Assembly: GCA_016288055.1 (NCBI GenBank)
Contig: JAEEXZ010000012.1
Location: 1-48,251, forward strand
Length of the DNA stretch: 48,251 nt
Reading direction: 5' to 3'
From: Bacteroidales bacterium
Lineage (GTDB): Bacteria > Bacteroidota > Bacteroidia > Bacteroidales > UBA932
Of the stretch, positions 30,125 through 39,261 are shown one piece after another. Each line of letters opens with the position of its first letter. Position 1 is the stretch's first letter. Made by a program: the position numbers and the translations under genes. The notes below the pieces were generated by a model. The model did no database searches, was not told where the DNA came from, and saw nothing but the letters and a program-made list of their open reading frames with translations.

Positions 30125-30130
30125 GCGCTG

Positions 30131-30194
30131 TGGAAAACATTGTGGAAAAATTTGGAAGAAAATGTAACAAAATGGAAAAGTTTTCTTACCTTTG
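30131..30194 (+). promoter_or_regulatory. dcw promoter with TGGAAAA direct repeats (candidate MraZ operator)
   Basis: TGGAAAA occurs at 30131, 30143 and 30173, with TGGAAGA at 30153, so the starts are 12, 10 and 20 bases apart and roughly on one face of the helix. They are followed by the -7 element TACCTTTG (30187-30194), 36 bases before the mraZ ATG. MraZ proteins of other phyla bind short direct repeats spaced about one helical turn in front of mraZ. Autoregulation here is an inference from that parallel. Confidence 0.5.
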
Positions 30195-30229
30195 TACCCA
30201 AGCGTGAAAGTATTCAGTAAAACACAAAA

Positions 30230-30694
30230 ATGATGGTCAGATTTTACGGAACCGCCAGCGGAAAAGTAGATGACAAGGGGCGCATCGTGCTCCCTGCCGC
30301 TTTCCGTGACGCCATGGTGCGAGGCGGCTCCGAAAACATGACCCTCATCGTGAAAATGAACGTCCAGCAGTGCTGCATAGACCTGTTCCCCGCAGAGGAA
30401 TGGGAGCGTCGCAGCGAAAAAGTGCTGGATACCATCGATCCCGAACTGAATGCCGGAGACGCTATGTTTTGGACCAAGTACAATGACGGCGTCTCCACCC
30501 TGGTTCCGGACGGAAAACTGGGCCGCCTGAGCATCCCGTCAGAGTTGCTTGAGAGTGCAGGTATTACTAAAGAGGTAGTATTCGGCGGCGTTGGCTATAA
30601 GCTCCAGATCTGGAATCCGGAAACCCGTAAGGCCAGCCTTCTTTCCGAGGAGGAATTCAAAAACACCGCTCTGAGACTATCCGAAAGAAAGTAA
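30230..30694 (+). CDS. mraZ: Transcriptional regulator MraZ
   Basis: 154 residues. Two AbrB-like swapped-hairpin repeats are visible: FYGTASGKVDDKGRIVLPAAF near the start and DGKLGRLSIPSELLESAGI in the second half, each with the D-x-K-G/L-R-x-x-x-P motif typical of MraZ. It is a DNA-binding regulator of the dcw cluster that it heads. The ATG at 30230 is taken; a second ATG follows immediately and is equally possible. A cluster of direct repeats just upstream fits autoregulation. Confidence 0.94.
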   Translation: MMVRFYGTASGKVDDKGRIVLPAAFRDAMVRGGSENMTLIVKMNVQQCCIDLFPAEEWERRSEKVLDTIDPELNAGDAMFWTKYNDGVSTLVPDGKLGRLSIPSELLESAGITKEVVFGGVGYKLQIWNPETRKASLLSEEEFKNTALRLSERK

Positions 30695-30706
30695 GGAGGT
30701 CTTCAG

Positions 30707-31618
30707 ATGTCTGAGTATCATATCCCTGTACTGCTGACGGAAAGTATTTCCGCGCTGGTCACAAATCCCGACGGTACATACGCAGATGCCACTTTCGGAG
30801 GCGGTGGGCACACCGCTTACCTACTTTCACGCTTAAACGATGGCGGCCGCGTCATCGCCTTCGATCGTGACATCGATGCCATAGCCAGGGCCCCTAAGGA
30901 TCCCCGGCTCACACTCATTCACAACAACTTCCGCTTCATCGAGAACTACGCCCGCCACGAGGGCGTCCAGTTCGACGGCATCCTGGCCGACCTGGGCGTA
31001 TCGAGCCATCAGTTCGACACCGCCGGCCGCGGCTTCAGTTTCCGCTTCGAGGACGCCCCGCTGGACATGCGCATGAACCAGGAAGGCAAGCTCACTGCCC
31101 AGCAGATTGTGAACACCTACCAGGAGGAAGACATCGAGCGCATCCTCCGCCTCTACGGAGAAGTGGACGGTGCCCGCAACATGGCCCGGCTCATCGTCGA
31201 GGCCCGCGGGAAACAGCCGCTGGTCACCACCGGAGACCTGGACAACGCCATTGCCCGCATGCTTCCCCGCGGGGCCGAGCACAAGGTACTGGCCAAGGTC
31301 TATCAGGCCCTGCGCATCGAGGTGAACCAGGAGATGCGTTCCCTGGAGAAGTTCCTCGACGGCGCCGCCCGCAGCCTCAAACCCGGAGGCCGGCTCGTCG
31401 TCATCACCTACCACAGCCTGGAAGACCGCATGGTGAAGAACTTCATCAAGACCGGCAACGTGGACGGCGTGCAGCAGAAAGACCTCTACGGCAACACGGT
31501 CACTCCCCTGGAGGCCGTGAACCGCAAGCCCATCCTGCCGGAAGAAAGTGAAATCGCGGAGAACACCCGCGCCCGCAGCGCAAAGCTCCGCATAGCGCAG
31601 AGGAGGGACGGACAATGA
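30707..31618 (+). CDS. rsmH: 16S rRNA (cytosine-1402-N4)-methyltransferase
   Basis: 303 residues. SAM-binding motif ATFGGGGHTAYLLSRL near residue 30, ILADLGVSSHQFD, the FRFEDAPLDMRMN segment, and in the C-terminal part VITYHSLEDRMVKNF, diagnostic of RsmH (MraW). It methylates N4 of C1402 in the ribosomal P site. It starts 12 bases after mraZ, and its last four bases overlap the start of ftsL. Confidence 0.95.
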   Translation: MSEYHIPVLLTESISALVTNPDGTYADATFGGGGHTAYLLSRLNDGGRVIAFDRDIDAIARAPKDPRLTLIHNNFRFIENYARHEGVQFDGILADLGVSSHQFDTAGRGFSFRFEDAPLDMRMNQEGKLTAQQIVNTYQEEDIERILRLYGEVDGARNMARLIVEARGKQPLVTTGDLDNAIARMLPRGAEHKVLAKVYQALRIEVNQEMRSLEKFLDGAARSLKPGGRLVVITYHSLEDRMVKNFIKTGNVDGVQQKDLYGNTVTPLEAVNRKPILPEESEIAENTRARSAKLRIAQRRDGQ

Positions 31619-31956
31619 GCATAAAGACTATCCTGCATGCCATCCGGAACACCTTCCGGGCCATCCGAAGCGGCGAGCTGCTGCTTCGCCTGAGGGCCGA
31701 CAAGTTCTACATGCACATCATGTACCTCTTCCTGCTCATGTGGATGACCATCCTGCTGAGCCTGCAGGTAGATAAAACCCTGGCCCGGGTGGGAGACAAC
31801 AAGGCCGCACTGGAGCGCCTGCGCATCCACCACGCCGAGAAAGAGGCCGCCCTTGTGAAACTGCACAGCGCCTCAGCCGCTGAAACCCGTCTGAGAGAAC
31901 TGGGCTCGGAAGCCGCGCTTCCCAGCGAGCCCGCAAGCGTCATCAAGAAAAGATGA
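31615..31956 (+). CDS. ftsL: FtsL-like division protein
   Basis: 113 residues: a cytoplasmic basic segment, one membrane helix (about residues 33-52, MHIMYLFLLMWMTILLSL), then a coiled-coil-like stretch (DKTLARVGDNKAALERLRIH and on). Sequence is poorly conserved, but size, topology and place between rsmH and ftsI are those of FtsL in Bacteroidota. FtsL forms the FtsQLB complex that activates FtsWI. It overlaps both neighbours by four bases. Confidence 0.75.
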   Translation: MSIKTILHAIRNTFRAIRSGELLLRLRADKFYMHIMYLFLLMWMTILLSLQVDKTLARVGDNKAALERLRIHHAEKEAALVKLHSASAAETRLRELGSEAALPSEPASVIKKR

Positions 31957-33860
31957 GAGAGAACAGCGAAATAAAGGACAGTATTCAGAACCGCGACCGC
32001 ATCCATGTGGTCATGTTCTTCCTGTCCCTGATGTTCATGGTCCTGGGTGGATTCATCCTGGCCTGGATTGTCAAGATCCAGACCACCTATACCGTGGACA
32101 GCAGCGTCATCGGCCTCTTCCGTCCTGTGGAGCAGAAGCACGTGGACCATCCCGTGCGGGGACGCATCCTGGCGACGGACGGGCGGCCGATGGCCATATC
32201 GGCCCCTCTCTACGACCTTTATATGGACTGCACGGTGCGCAAGAAAGACTACCAGGAAGACGGCAAGGACAGCCTCGAGCGCGTCTGGAAGAACAAGGCC
32301 CGTGACCTGGCCCGCTGCCTGAGCGCGGAATTCCAGGACCGCAGCGCCGAGCAGTACGCCGCCATGATTCTGGGCGGCCGCCAGAAAGGCACCCGCTACC
32401 TGCGCCTGCAGCGCAACCTGGACCTCGCCACCATCCAGCGCGTGAGGACCTTCCCCCTGTTCAAGGAGGGCCCCTATACCGGCGGCATCATCGTGGAAGA
32501 GCACGAGGAACGCATCTACCCGTACGACTCCCTGGCCCGCCGCGTCATCGGCTATGTCAAGGAGCAGAACCGGATTGGGCTGGAATCCAGCTTCGACACG
32601 GAACTGCACGGGACAGAAGGATACGAGTGGCGCCGCGTCACGGACAACAAGCGATGGATCCGGGACCTGGACTCCGCCGCCGTGAAAGTGCAGGACGGAA
32701 ATGACATCCGCACCACCCTCAACGTGGACTTCCAGGATATTGCCGACAAAGCCCTCCGCGCGCAGATCAACGCCAACGAGGACATCCGTGCAGGCATCTG
32801 CATCATCATGGAGGCAAAAACCGGCGCCATCCGCGCCATGGTGAACCTCTCCCGCGGCGCCACTCCGCAGACCACCCTGTGGGAGCGCGAAAACCTGGCT
32901 CTCCGCGAAGTCGGCGAACAGGGTTCCGTGATGAAGACCGTCACCCTGCTCTCCGTGGTGGAAGACGGTTATGTCAGAAGTCTTGAACAGACCATTCCCA
33001 CCAACAACGGGCTGGTCCCCAAATACAACCAGGACATCCACATCCTGGATTACCAGCGGGAAACAGGCCGCCGCAACATCAGCGTGATGCACGGCTTTGA
33101 GATTTCCTCCAACTATGTGTTCGCGTATCTCGCGGAGAACTACTACGGCGCGCAGCCGCAGGAACTCTTCGACCACATCTATTCCTACCGCCTGGGAGAA
33201 GCCTTCGACTTTGACATCACGGGACTGGGGAAGCCGGTGGTGAACCGCCCCGGGACGCCCGGCTGGTCCGGCACCACCCTGGGTACCACCGCCTATGGAT
33301 ACGGTATCAGCGTCACCCCGCTGCATGTAGCCACCTTCTATAACGGAATCGCCAACAAGGGCCGTATGATGAAGCCTTATCTGGTGGAAAGCATCGAGAA
33401 GGACGGCAAGGTAATCCGGAAATTCGTCCCTTCGGCCCTGAACGAGAGCATCTGCTCCGCCGCTACGGCCGATACCGTCACCCGCGCACTCCGCGCCGTG
33501 GTGAACAGCGGTACCGCCACCCGCCTGAAGGGCGCCAAACTCCCCGTGTGCGGAAAGACCGGCACGGCCCGCGTAGTACTCACCCCCGAGGAGCGCAAGG
33601 GCAGCCGCGATCCCTATACCGACGCACTGGGCCAGAAAAAGAACCAGGGTACCTTCGTAGGTTTCTTCCCGGCCGATGACCCCAAATACACCATCCTGGT
33701 CACCGTTTACTCCTACCTCTCCCACAAGAGCTTCTACGGCGGCACGATGCCGGCCCTCGCGGTACGGGAGATTGTTGACAAGATTTACGCCCTGGACAGC
33801 GACTGGCGTCCGGAGCTGCGCCGCACAGCCGCGGTACCTGACATGAACTTGAAAGACTAA
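31953..33860 (+). CDS. ftsI: Division-specific transpeptidase (PBP3-type)
   Basis: 635 residues: a short cytoplasmic tail, one membrane helix (about 18-40, HVVMFFLSLMFMVLGGFILA), a dimerisation domain starting HPVRGRILATDGRPMA, and the penicillin-binding transpeptidase domain. The catalytic triad of motifs is S325-V-M-K328, S385-S-N387 and K535-T-G537. No PASTA repeats follow the last motif. The enzyme cross-links septal peptidoglycan, working with FtsW, whose gene lies downstream. Its start overlaps ftsL by four bases, and it is followed after four bases by murE. Confidence 0.94.
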   Translation: MRENSEIKDSIQNRDRIHVVMFFLSLMFMVLGGFILAWIVKIQTTYTVDSSVIGLFRPVEQKHVDHPVRGRILATDGRPMAISAPLYDLYMDCTVRKKDYQEDGKDSLERVWKNKARDLARCLSAEFQDRSAEQYAAMILGGRQKGTRYLRLQRNLDLATIQRVRTFPLFKEGPYTGGIIVEEHEERIYPYDSLARRVIGYVKEQNRIGLESSFDTELHGTEGYEWRRVTDNKRWIRDLDSAAVKVQDGNDIRTTLNVDFQDIADKALRAQINANEDIRAGICIIMEAKTGAIRAMVNLSRGATPQTTLWERENLALREVGEQGSVMKTVTLLSVVEDGYVRSLEQTIPTNNGLVPKYNQDIHILDYQRETGRRNISVMHGFEISSNYVFAYLAENYYGAQPQELFDHIYSYRLGEAFDFDITGLGKPVVNRPGTPGWSGTTLGTTAYGYGISVTPLHVATFYNGIANKGRMMKPYLVESIEKDGKVIRKFVPSALNESICSAATADTVTRALRAVVNSGTATRLKGAKLPVCGKTGTARVVLTPEERKGSRDPYTDALGQKKNQGTFVGFFPADDPKYTILVTVYSYLSHKSFYGGTMPALAVREIVDKIYALDSDWRPELRRTAAVPDMNLKD

Positions 33861-33864
33861 CGAT

Positions 33865-35268
33865 ATGAATTATAAAGACTTCACATTAATTACCGCCGAT
33901 TCCCGGAAAGTGGTTCCGGGCGCCCTGTTCATAGCCGTCAAAGGCTATGCGAGCGACGGCCACGACTATATCAAGAGCGCAATCGACAAAGGCGCAACGG
34001 GCATTATCTGCGAACACATCCCCGAAGACATAGGATCTGTCCAGTTCGAGGTAGTGGAGAACAGCCGCAAGGCGATGGCCCTGGCGGCAGACGAGTTTTA
34101 CGATCATCCGTCCCGGAAACTGAAACTCGTGGGCATCACCGGCACCAACGGAAAGACTACCACCGTCACCCTGCTGTACAACCTCTTCCGGGGCATGGGC
34201 TACAAGTGCGGTCTGTTGTCCACCATCGCCAACTATGTGGGCGATGAACGCCTGGAGACCGAGAACACTACCGTGGATCCCATCACGCTGAACAGCCTGC
34301 TCGCCCGCATGGTGGAACAGGGCTGCCAGTACTGCTTCATGGAAGTGAGTTCCATCGGCGTGGAACAAGACCGCGTCACCGGTCTGCAGTTCGCCATGGG
34401 CATCTTCTCCAACCTTACGCACGACCATCTGGATTACCATAAGACCTTCGCGGAATACCTCCGCTGCAAGAAACTCTTCTTCGACAACCTGCCCAAGAAC
34501 GCGATTGCCCTGATCAACACCGACGACAAGAACGGCGAGGTGATGGTGCAGAACACCCAGGCCAAGGTTGTCACCTATTCCGTGCGCGGCATGGCGGACC
34601 ACGTCGCCCGCGTGATGGAACAGAGCTTCGAGGGAATGCTCCTGAAGATTGACGGCGTAGAGACCTGGTGCCGCCTCATCGGCGCCCACAACGCCTACAA
34701 CCTCCTGGCCATCTACAGCGCCGCCGTGTGCCTGGGCGCAGACCGCAACGAAACCCTCGTGGCCCTGTCCAGGCTGGAGAGTGCGCCCGGCCGTCTGGAA
34801 AACATCCGCGGTCCCCGCGACCTGGCCGTGGTGATTGACTACGCCCACACGCCCGACGCCCTGGAGAACGTGCTCACCACCCTGCGCGCCATCGCCCAGG
34901 AGCGCCAGCTCATCTGCCTGTTCGGCTGCGGCGGAGACCGCGACAAGACCAAACGCCCGGAAATGGCCAAGATCGCCGAGAAACTGGCCGACCGCCTGGT
35001 CATCACCTCCGACAACCCCCGTACCGAAGATCCGGAGGCCATCATAGCCGACATCAAGGCCGGCCTCTCCCCCGAGAGCATGGCTAAGTCCCTGTTCATT
35101 ACCAACCGCCGCGAAGCCATCCGCACCGCCATCCTGACGGCCCCGGAGGGCGCCACCATCCTGCTGGCCGGAAAGGGACACGAGGACTACCAGATCATCG
35201 GCCATGAAAAGAGACATTTCGACGAGAGAGAAATCGTGGAAGAAACCTTCAAAATGATTTTGCAATAA
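33865..35268 (+). CDS. murE: UDP-MurNAc-L-Ala-D-Glu:meso-diaminopimelate ligase
   Basis: 467 residues. The ATP loop is GITGTNGKTTTVTLL, the lysine-carbamylation region reads NLTHDHLDYHKTFAEY, and the substrate-specificity motif DNPRTEDP matches the DNPR signature of enzymes that add meso-diaminopimelate rather than lysine. So the peptidoglycan is predicted to be of the DAP type. The protein acts in the cytoplasm on the UDP-dipeptide. The stop shares its last base with the mraY start (TAATG). Confidence 0.95.
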   Translation: MNYKDFTLITADSRKVVPGALFIAVKGYASDGHDYIKSAIDKGATGIICEHIPEDIGSVQFEVVENSRKAMALAADEFYDHPSRKLKLVGITGTNGKTTTVTLLYNLFRGMGYKCGLLSTIANYVGDERLETENTTVDPITLNSLLARMVEQGCQYCFMEVSSIGVEQDRVTGLQFAMGIFSNLTHDHLDYHKTFAEYLRCKKLFFDNLPKNAIALINTDDKNGEVMVQNTQAKVVTYSVRGMADHVARVMEQSFEGMLLKIDGVETWCRLIGAHNAYNLLAIYSAAVCLGADRNETLVALSRLESAPGRLENIRGPRDLAVVIDYAHTPDALENVLTTLRAIAQERQLICLFGCGGDRDKTKRPEMAKIAEKLADRLVITSDNPRTEDPEAIIADIKAGLSPESMAKSLFITNRREAIRTAILTAPEGATILLAGKGHEDYQIIGHEKRHFDEREIVEETFKMILQ

Positions 35269-36560
35269 TGCTGTACCACCTCTTCCAATACTTTGAGTCC
35301 ATCGGGGCCGACTTCCCCGGACTGGGACTGATGCATTACCTGAGTTTCCGGGCCATGATGGCGGCCGTGACGGCCGTGCTGGTGGCCATGTTCGCCGGCA
35401 AGCGCATCATCCGTCTGCTCCAGCGCAAACAGATTGGGGAAACCGTGCGCGACCTGGGCCTGGAAGGACAGATCCAGAAAAAGGGCACCCCTACGATGGG
35501 CGGCATCATCATCATCCTGTCCATCCTCAGCGGCGTGCTCCTGTTCTGCGACCTCACCAACATCTACGTCATCCTGCTGCTGGTGAGCACGCTCTGGTGC
35601 GGGGCCATCGGCTTTACCGACGACTACATCAAGGTGTTCCGCCACAAAAAGGAAGGCCTCAGCGAGAAGGGTAAACTCCTGGGCCAGATTCTGCTGGGCT
35701 TTATCATCGGCCTTACCGTATGGATGAGCCCCGACATCGTGGTGCGCGAGAAGGTGGAAGTGAAGGAAAGCATCGAACGCACGCTGGAGACCGAGACCGT
35801 CGTCACCAGTGGCCGCTATGTGCAGGAGGACGTGGTCAAGAGCACCAAGACCACCATTCCCTTCGTCAAGAACCACGAATTCGACTATGCCTCCCTCTCC
35901 CCCATCAAGGGTACCTGGGGCTGGTATGCCAAGTGGGCCATCTACGTGCTCATGATCGTGCTCGTGATCACCGCCTGCTCCAACGGCACCAACCTCACCG
36001 ACGGCCTGGACGGACTGGCGGCGGGGACATCGGCCATCGTGGGCGTGGTTCTGGGTATCATCGCCTGGCTGGGCGGCAACCTCATCGATTCCAACTTCCT
36101 GAATATCATGTATATTCCGGGCTCGGGAGAAATCGCCATCTTCCTGAGCGCCTTTGTGGGAGCACTCATTGGCTTCCTCTGGTATAACTCCTTCCCCGCC
36201 CAGGTGTTCATGGGCGACACGGGAAGCCTCACCATCGGCGGCATCATCGGCGTAAGCGCCGTGCTCATGCGCAAGGAGCTCCTGATTCCGCTGCTGTGCG
36301 GCGTGTTCTTCGCAGAGAGCCTGTCCGTGCTCATCCAGCGCTTCTGGTTCCGTTTCACCAAGAAACGCACGGGCGTGGGACATCGCGTATGGAGCATGAC
36401 TCCCCTGCATCACCATTATCAGGACAAGAAGGCTCCGGACGGCCCCGTGCTGTTCCCCAAGCCGGTTCCTCCCCAGCACGAGGCAAAGATTACCGTCCGT
36501 TTCTGGATTGTGGGTATTGTGCTGGCTGTAAGTACTTTGGCTTTATTAAAGATAAGATAA
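35268..36560 (+). CDS. mraY: Phospho-MurNAc-pentapeptide transferase MraY
   Basis: 430 residues with about ten membrane segments. Conserved loops: KKGTPTMGG, FTDDYIKVFRHKKEGLSEKGK (Asp-Asp and Lys of the active site), NLTDGLDGLAAGTSA, and near the C terminus VWSMTPLHHHYQ (HHH motif). It moves phospho-MurNAc-pentapeptide onto undecaprenyl phosphate to form lipid I. An insertion of about 60 residues rich in Glu, Lys and Thr follows the fourth helix (VREKVEVKESIERTLETE), making it longer than the usual 360 residues; this is a common Bacteroidota feature as far as I know. Confidence 0.95.
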   Translation: MLYHLFQYFESIGADFPGLGLMHYLSFRAMMAAVTAVLVAMFAGKRIIRLLQRKQIGETVRDLGLEGQIQKKGTPTMGGIIIILSILSGVLLFCDLTNIYVILLLVSTLWCGAIGFTDDYIKVFRHKKEGLSEKGKLLGQILLGFIIGLTVWMSPDIVVREKVEVKESIERTLETETVVTSGRYVQEDVVKSTKTTIPFVKNHEFDYASLSPIKGTWGWYAKWAIYVLMIVLVITACSNGTNLTDGLDGLAAGTSAIVGVVLGIIAWLGGNLIDSNFLNIMYIPGSGEIAIFLSAFVGALIGFLWYNSFPAQVFMGDTGSLTIGGIIGVSAVLMRKELLIPLLCGVFFAESLSVLIQRFWFRFTKKRTGVGHRVWSMTPLHHHYQDKKAPDGPVLFPKPVPPQHEAKITVRFWIVGIVLAVSTLALLKIR

Positions 36561-36561
36561 T

Positions 36562-37896
36562 ATGGCAAGAATTGTAGTTTTGGGCGGTGCCGAAAGCGGT
36601 GTAGGCGCTGCAGTACTGGCAAAAGTGAAAGGATTCGATGTGTTCCTCAGCGACAAGGGGCAGATCAAGCAGGAGTATGCCGATACCCTCCGCAAGTGGG
36701 AGATCCCCTTCGAGCAGGGACAGCACACCGAGGAGCTCATCCTCAATGCCGACGAAGTGGTCAAGAGTCCCGGCATCCCCGGAACCGTTCCCATGGTACA
36801 GAAGATCCGTGAGAAAGGCATCCGCGTGGTTTCCGAAATCGAATTCGCCAGCCGCTTCGACAGCGCGAAGAAGATCTGCATCACCGGCTCCAACGGAAAG
36901 ACCACCACGACGTCCCTCATCTACCACCTGCTCCAGCAGGCCGGCCTCAACGTGGGCCTGGGCGGGAACATCGGCAAGAGCTACGCCTATCAGGTAGCTA
37001 CCGAGCACTTCGACTACTACGTGTTGGAAATCAGCAGCTTCCAGCTGGACGACATCTATGATTTCCGTCCGGACATCGCCATCATCACCAATATCACCCC
37101 CGACCATCTGGACCGCTACGACCACAAGATGGAAAACTACATCGCCGCCAAGTTCAAGATTACCCAGAACCTGCGCGGGGAGGACTGCTTTATCTTCGAC
37201 TCCGACGATGCCATCACCGTGGGACATCTGTCCAAGATCGTCCTCCGCTGCAAGATGCTGCCCTTCTCCCAGGAGAAGGAGGTTGAGCAGGGCGCCTTCC
37301 TCAAGGGCGACAAGATCGTCCTCCGCTACGAGAAAGAAGAGACCGACATCTTCCTCGAGGAACTGGCCCTGGGCGGCAAGCACAATATCTACAATTCCAT
37401 GGCAGCCGCCCTGGCCGCCAAGGCCGCCGGCATCGAGAACGAGGTCATCCGCAAGTCCCTCGCCACCTTCGAGCCCATCGAGCACCGCCTGGAACCCGTC
37501 CTGAGCATCAAGGACGTGCTCTATATCAACGACTCCAAGGCCACGAACGTGGACAGCGCATGGTACGCCCTGGAGTGCCAGAAACGTCCCGTCGTATGGA
37601 TCGTGGGCGGCACCGACAAGGGAAACGACTACAGCGTCCTGGACCAGCTGGTAAAAGAAAAAGTGAAAGCCATCGTTTGCCTGGGCGTGGACAATGCCAA
37701 GATCCATGCCGCCTTCGGCGGGATGGTTTCCAAGATGGCCGATGCCCTCAGCGCGGAAGAAGCCGTCAGGAAGGCAGCGGAATTTGCCGAGTCCGGCGAC
37801 GTGGTGCTCCTGAGCCCCTGCTGCGCCAGTTTCGACCTGTTCAAGAATTATGAAGACCGTGGCGAGCAGTTCAAGGCTGCCGTCCGTAACCTGTAA
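36562..37896 (+). CDS. murD: UDP-MurNAc-L-alanine:D-glutamate ligase
   Basis: 444 residues. N-terminal Rossmann half (IVVLGGAESGVGAAVLA), ATP loop CITGSNGKTTTTSLIYH, VLEISSFQLDDI (diagnostic for MurD), ITPDHLDRYDHKMENY, EHRLEPV and NDSKATNVDSAWYAL. It adds D-glutamate to UDP-MurNAc-L-Ala. It follows mraY after one base and precedes ftsW by six. Confidence 0.95.
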   Translation: MARIVVLGGAESGVGAAVLAKVKGFDVFLSDKGQIKQEYADTLRKWEIPFEQGQHTEELILNADEVVKSPGIPGTVPMVQKIREKGIRVVSEIEFASRFDSAKKICITGSNGKTTTTSLIYHLLQQAGLNVGLGGNIGKSYAYQVATEHFDYYVLEISSFQLDDIYDFRPDIAIITNITPDHLDRYDHKMENYIAAKFKITQNLRGEDCFIFDSDDAITVGHLSKIVLRCKMLPFSQEKEVEQGAFLKGDKIVLRYEKEETDIFLEELALGGKHNIYNSMAAALAAKAAGIENEVIRKSLATFEPIEHRLEPVLSIKDVLYINDSKATNVDSAWYALECQKRPVVWIVGGTDKGNDYSVLDQLVKEKVKAIVCLGVDNAKIHAAFGGMVSKMADALSAEEAVRKAAEFAESGDVVLLSPCCASFDLFKNYEDRGEQFKAAVRNL

Positions 37897-37902
37897 GAGA
37901 CC

Positions 37903-39261
37903 ATGTCCGAAGAGAAGAACCAAACCGGATTCCTGGGACACCTAGTGAACCTGATGGACCGTTTCACCGGGGACAAGGTGATTTTCCTGATCGCCCTGTT
38001 CCTGATGCTCATCAGCGTCATCTCCGTGTTCTCCAGCACCCCGCGTCTGGCCAACGACACGGGCAGCGACCGCGTCACCATCATGGTGGACCAGCTCAAG
38101 GTGGTCGCCATCGGTTTCTTCCTCATCTTCACCCTGTATTTCCTGGGCCGCGCGGAGTGGTACAAGAAACTTTCCATGCTGGGCTATGCCGCCTCGCTGG
38201 GCGTGCTCATCATCCTGGTGATGAACCTGAACCTGGGCTTCATACGCGCCGGTGAGATCAACGGCGCACGGCGCATCCTGCTGGTGGCCGGCAAGCAAAT
38301 CCACATCTACGAGTTCGTCAAACTGTTCATGATCATGTACCTGGGCTGGGCCCTGGACACGTTCAAGCGCGGGGAATTCAAGTGGCTGCCCCTCCTGGCA
38401 CAGCGATATGAACGCCTGGCCTTCCTGGAAAAAGACATCTGGCAGAAGGTTCTCTACATCTACTTCCCCATCCTGAGCACTACGCTCATGGTGATGATGG
38501 GCTCCAACTCGTCGGCCATCTTCATCGGCGCCATCATGGTGCTGATGGTACTGGTGGGCGGCATCGACTGGCGCGACATCGGCATTGTGGTGGCCGTGGG
38601 CCTGCTGGGGGTAGGGATGATGTTCTTCGCCTACAAATCCGGCTGGCTCAAGGAGAGTCGTATCGGCACGGCTATCGGCCGTATCACACAGGACGACGAA
38701 GCCACCATGCGGCAGCTCATCTCCAGCAAGCGGGAATCCCTCGAATGGCGGCAGGCCCGCGCCAAGCTGGATCAGCCCGTGGGTGCCCTCCTGGCCATCA
38801 AGGAAGGTGGCTTCTGGGGAAAAGGGATCGGCAACAGCACGCAGAAGTACCAGGTGCCGGTCATCTTCGGAGACTACATGTTCAGCTTTATCGTGGAGGA
38901 GACGGGCCTGTGGGGCGCGCTCATCCTGATTATCCTGTACTTCAGCCTGCTGGCGCGGGGTACGCTCGTCGCCAAGATGTGCGACAACTATTACGACAAA
39001 ATGATCGTGACCGGCCTGATTATCCTGGTCACGGGCCAGGCGTTCATGCACATGGCCGTGAACGTCCACCTTCCCCTGGTTCCCCAGACGGGGCAGACGC
39101 TCCCGCTGGTGAGCCACGGCACCAACTCTTTCCTGGTGTTCAGCATCGTGTTCGGCATCCTGCTGGCCATCTCGAAGGACGCGAAGGAAAACATGGCCCG
39201 CAAGGAAGCCGAGGCCGAGCCCATCATCGAACACGATTGGACGCAAGATACAACTGCATAA
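37903..39261 (+). CDS. ftsW: Lipid II polymerase FtsW (SEDS family)
   Basis: 452 residues with about ten membrane helices. The loop GKGIGNSTQKYQVPVIFGDY corresponds to the SEDS motif G-x-G-x-G-x-S-x-Q-K, and VPQTGQTLPLVSHGTNSF near the C terminus to the conserved P-x-T-G-x-x-x-P-x-x-S-x-G-x-S. It polymerises lipid II at the septum with FtsI. A cytoplasmic charged tail (EAEAEPIIEHDWTQDTTA) ends it. Its place between murD and murG identifies it as FtsW rather than RodA. The stop shares one base with the murG start. Confidence 0.93.
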   Translation: MSEEKNQTGFLGHLVNLMDRFTGDKVIFLIALFLMLISVISVFSSTPRLANDTGSDRVTIMVDQLKVVAIGFFLIFTLYFLGRAEWYKKLSMLGYAASLGVLIILVMNLNLGFIRAGEINGARRILLVAGKQIHIYEFVKLFMIMYLGWALDTFKRGEFKWLPLLAQRYERLAFLEKDIWQKVLYIYFPILSTTLMVMMGSNSSAIFIGAIMVLMVLVGGIDWRDIGIVVAVGLLGVGMMFFAYKSGWLKESRIGTAIGRITQDDEATMRQLISSKRESLEWRQARAKLDQPVGALLAIKEGGFWGKGIGNSTQKYQVPVIFGDYMFSFIVEETGLWGALILIILYFSLLARGTLVAKMCDNYYDKMIVTGLIILVTGQAFMHMAVNVHLPLVPQTGQTLPLVSHGTNSFLVFSIVFGILLAISKDAKENMARKEAEAEPIIEHDWTQDTTA

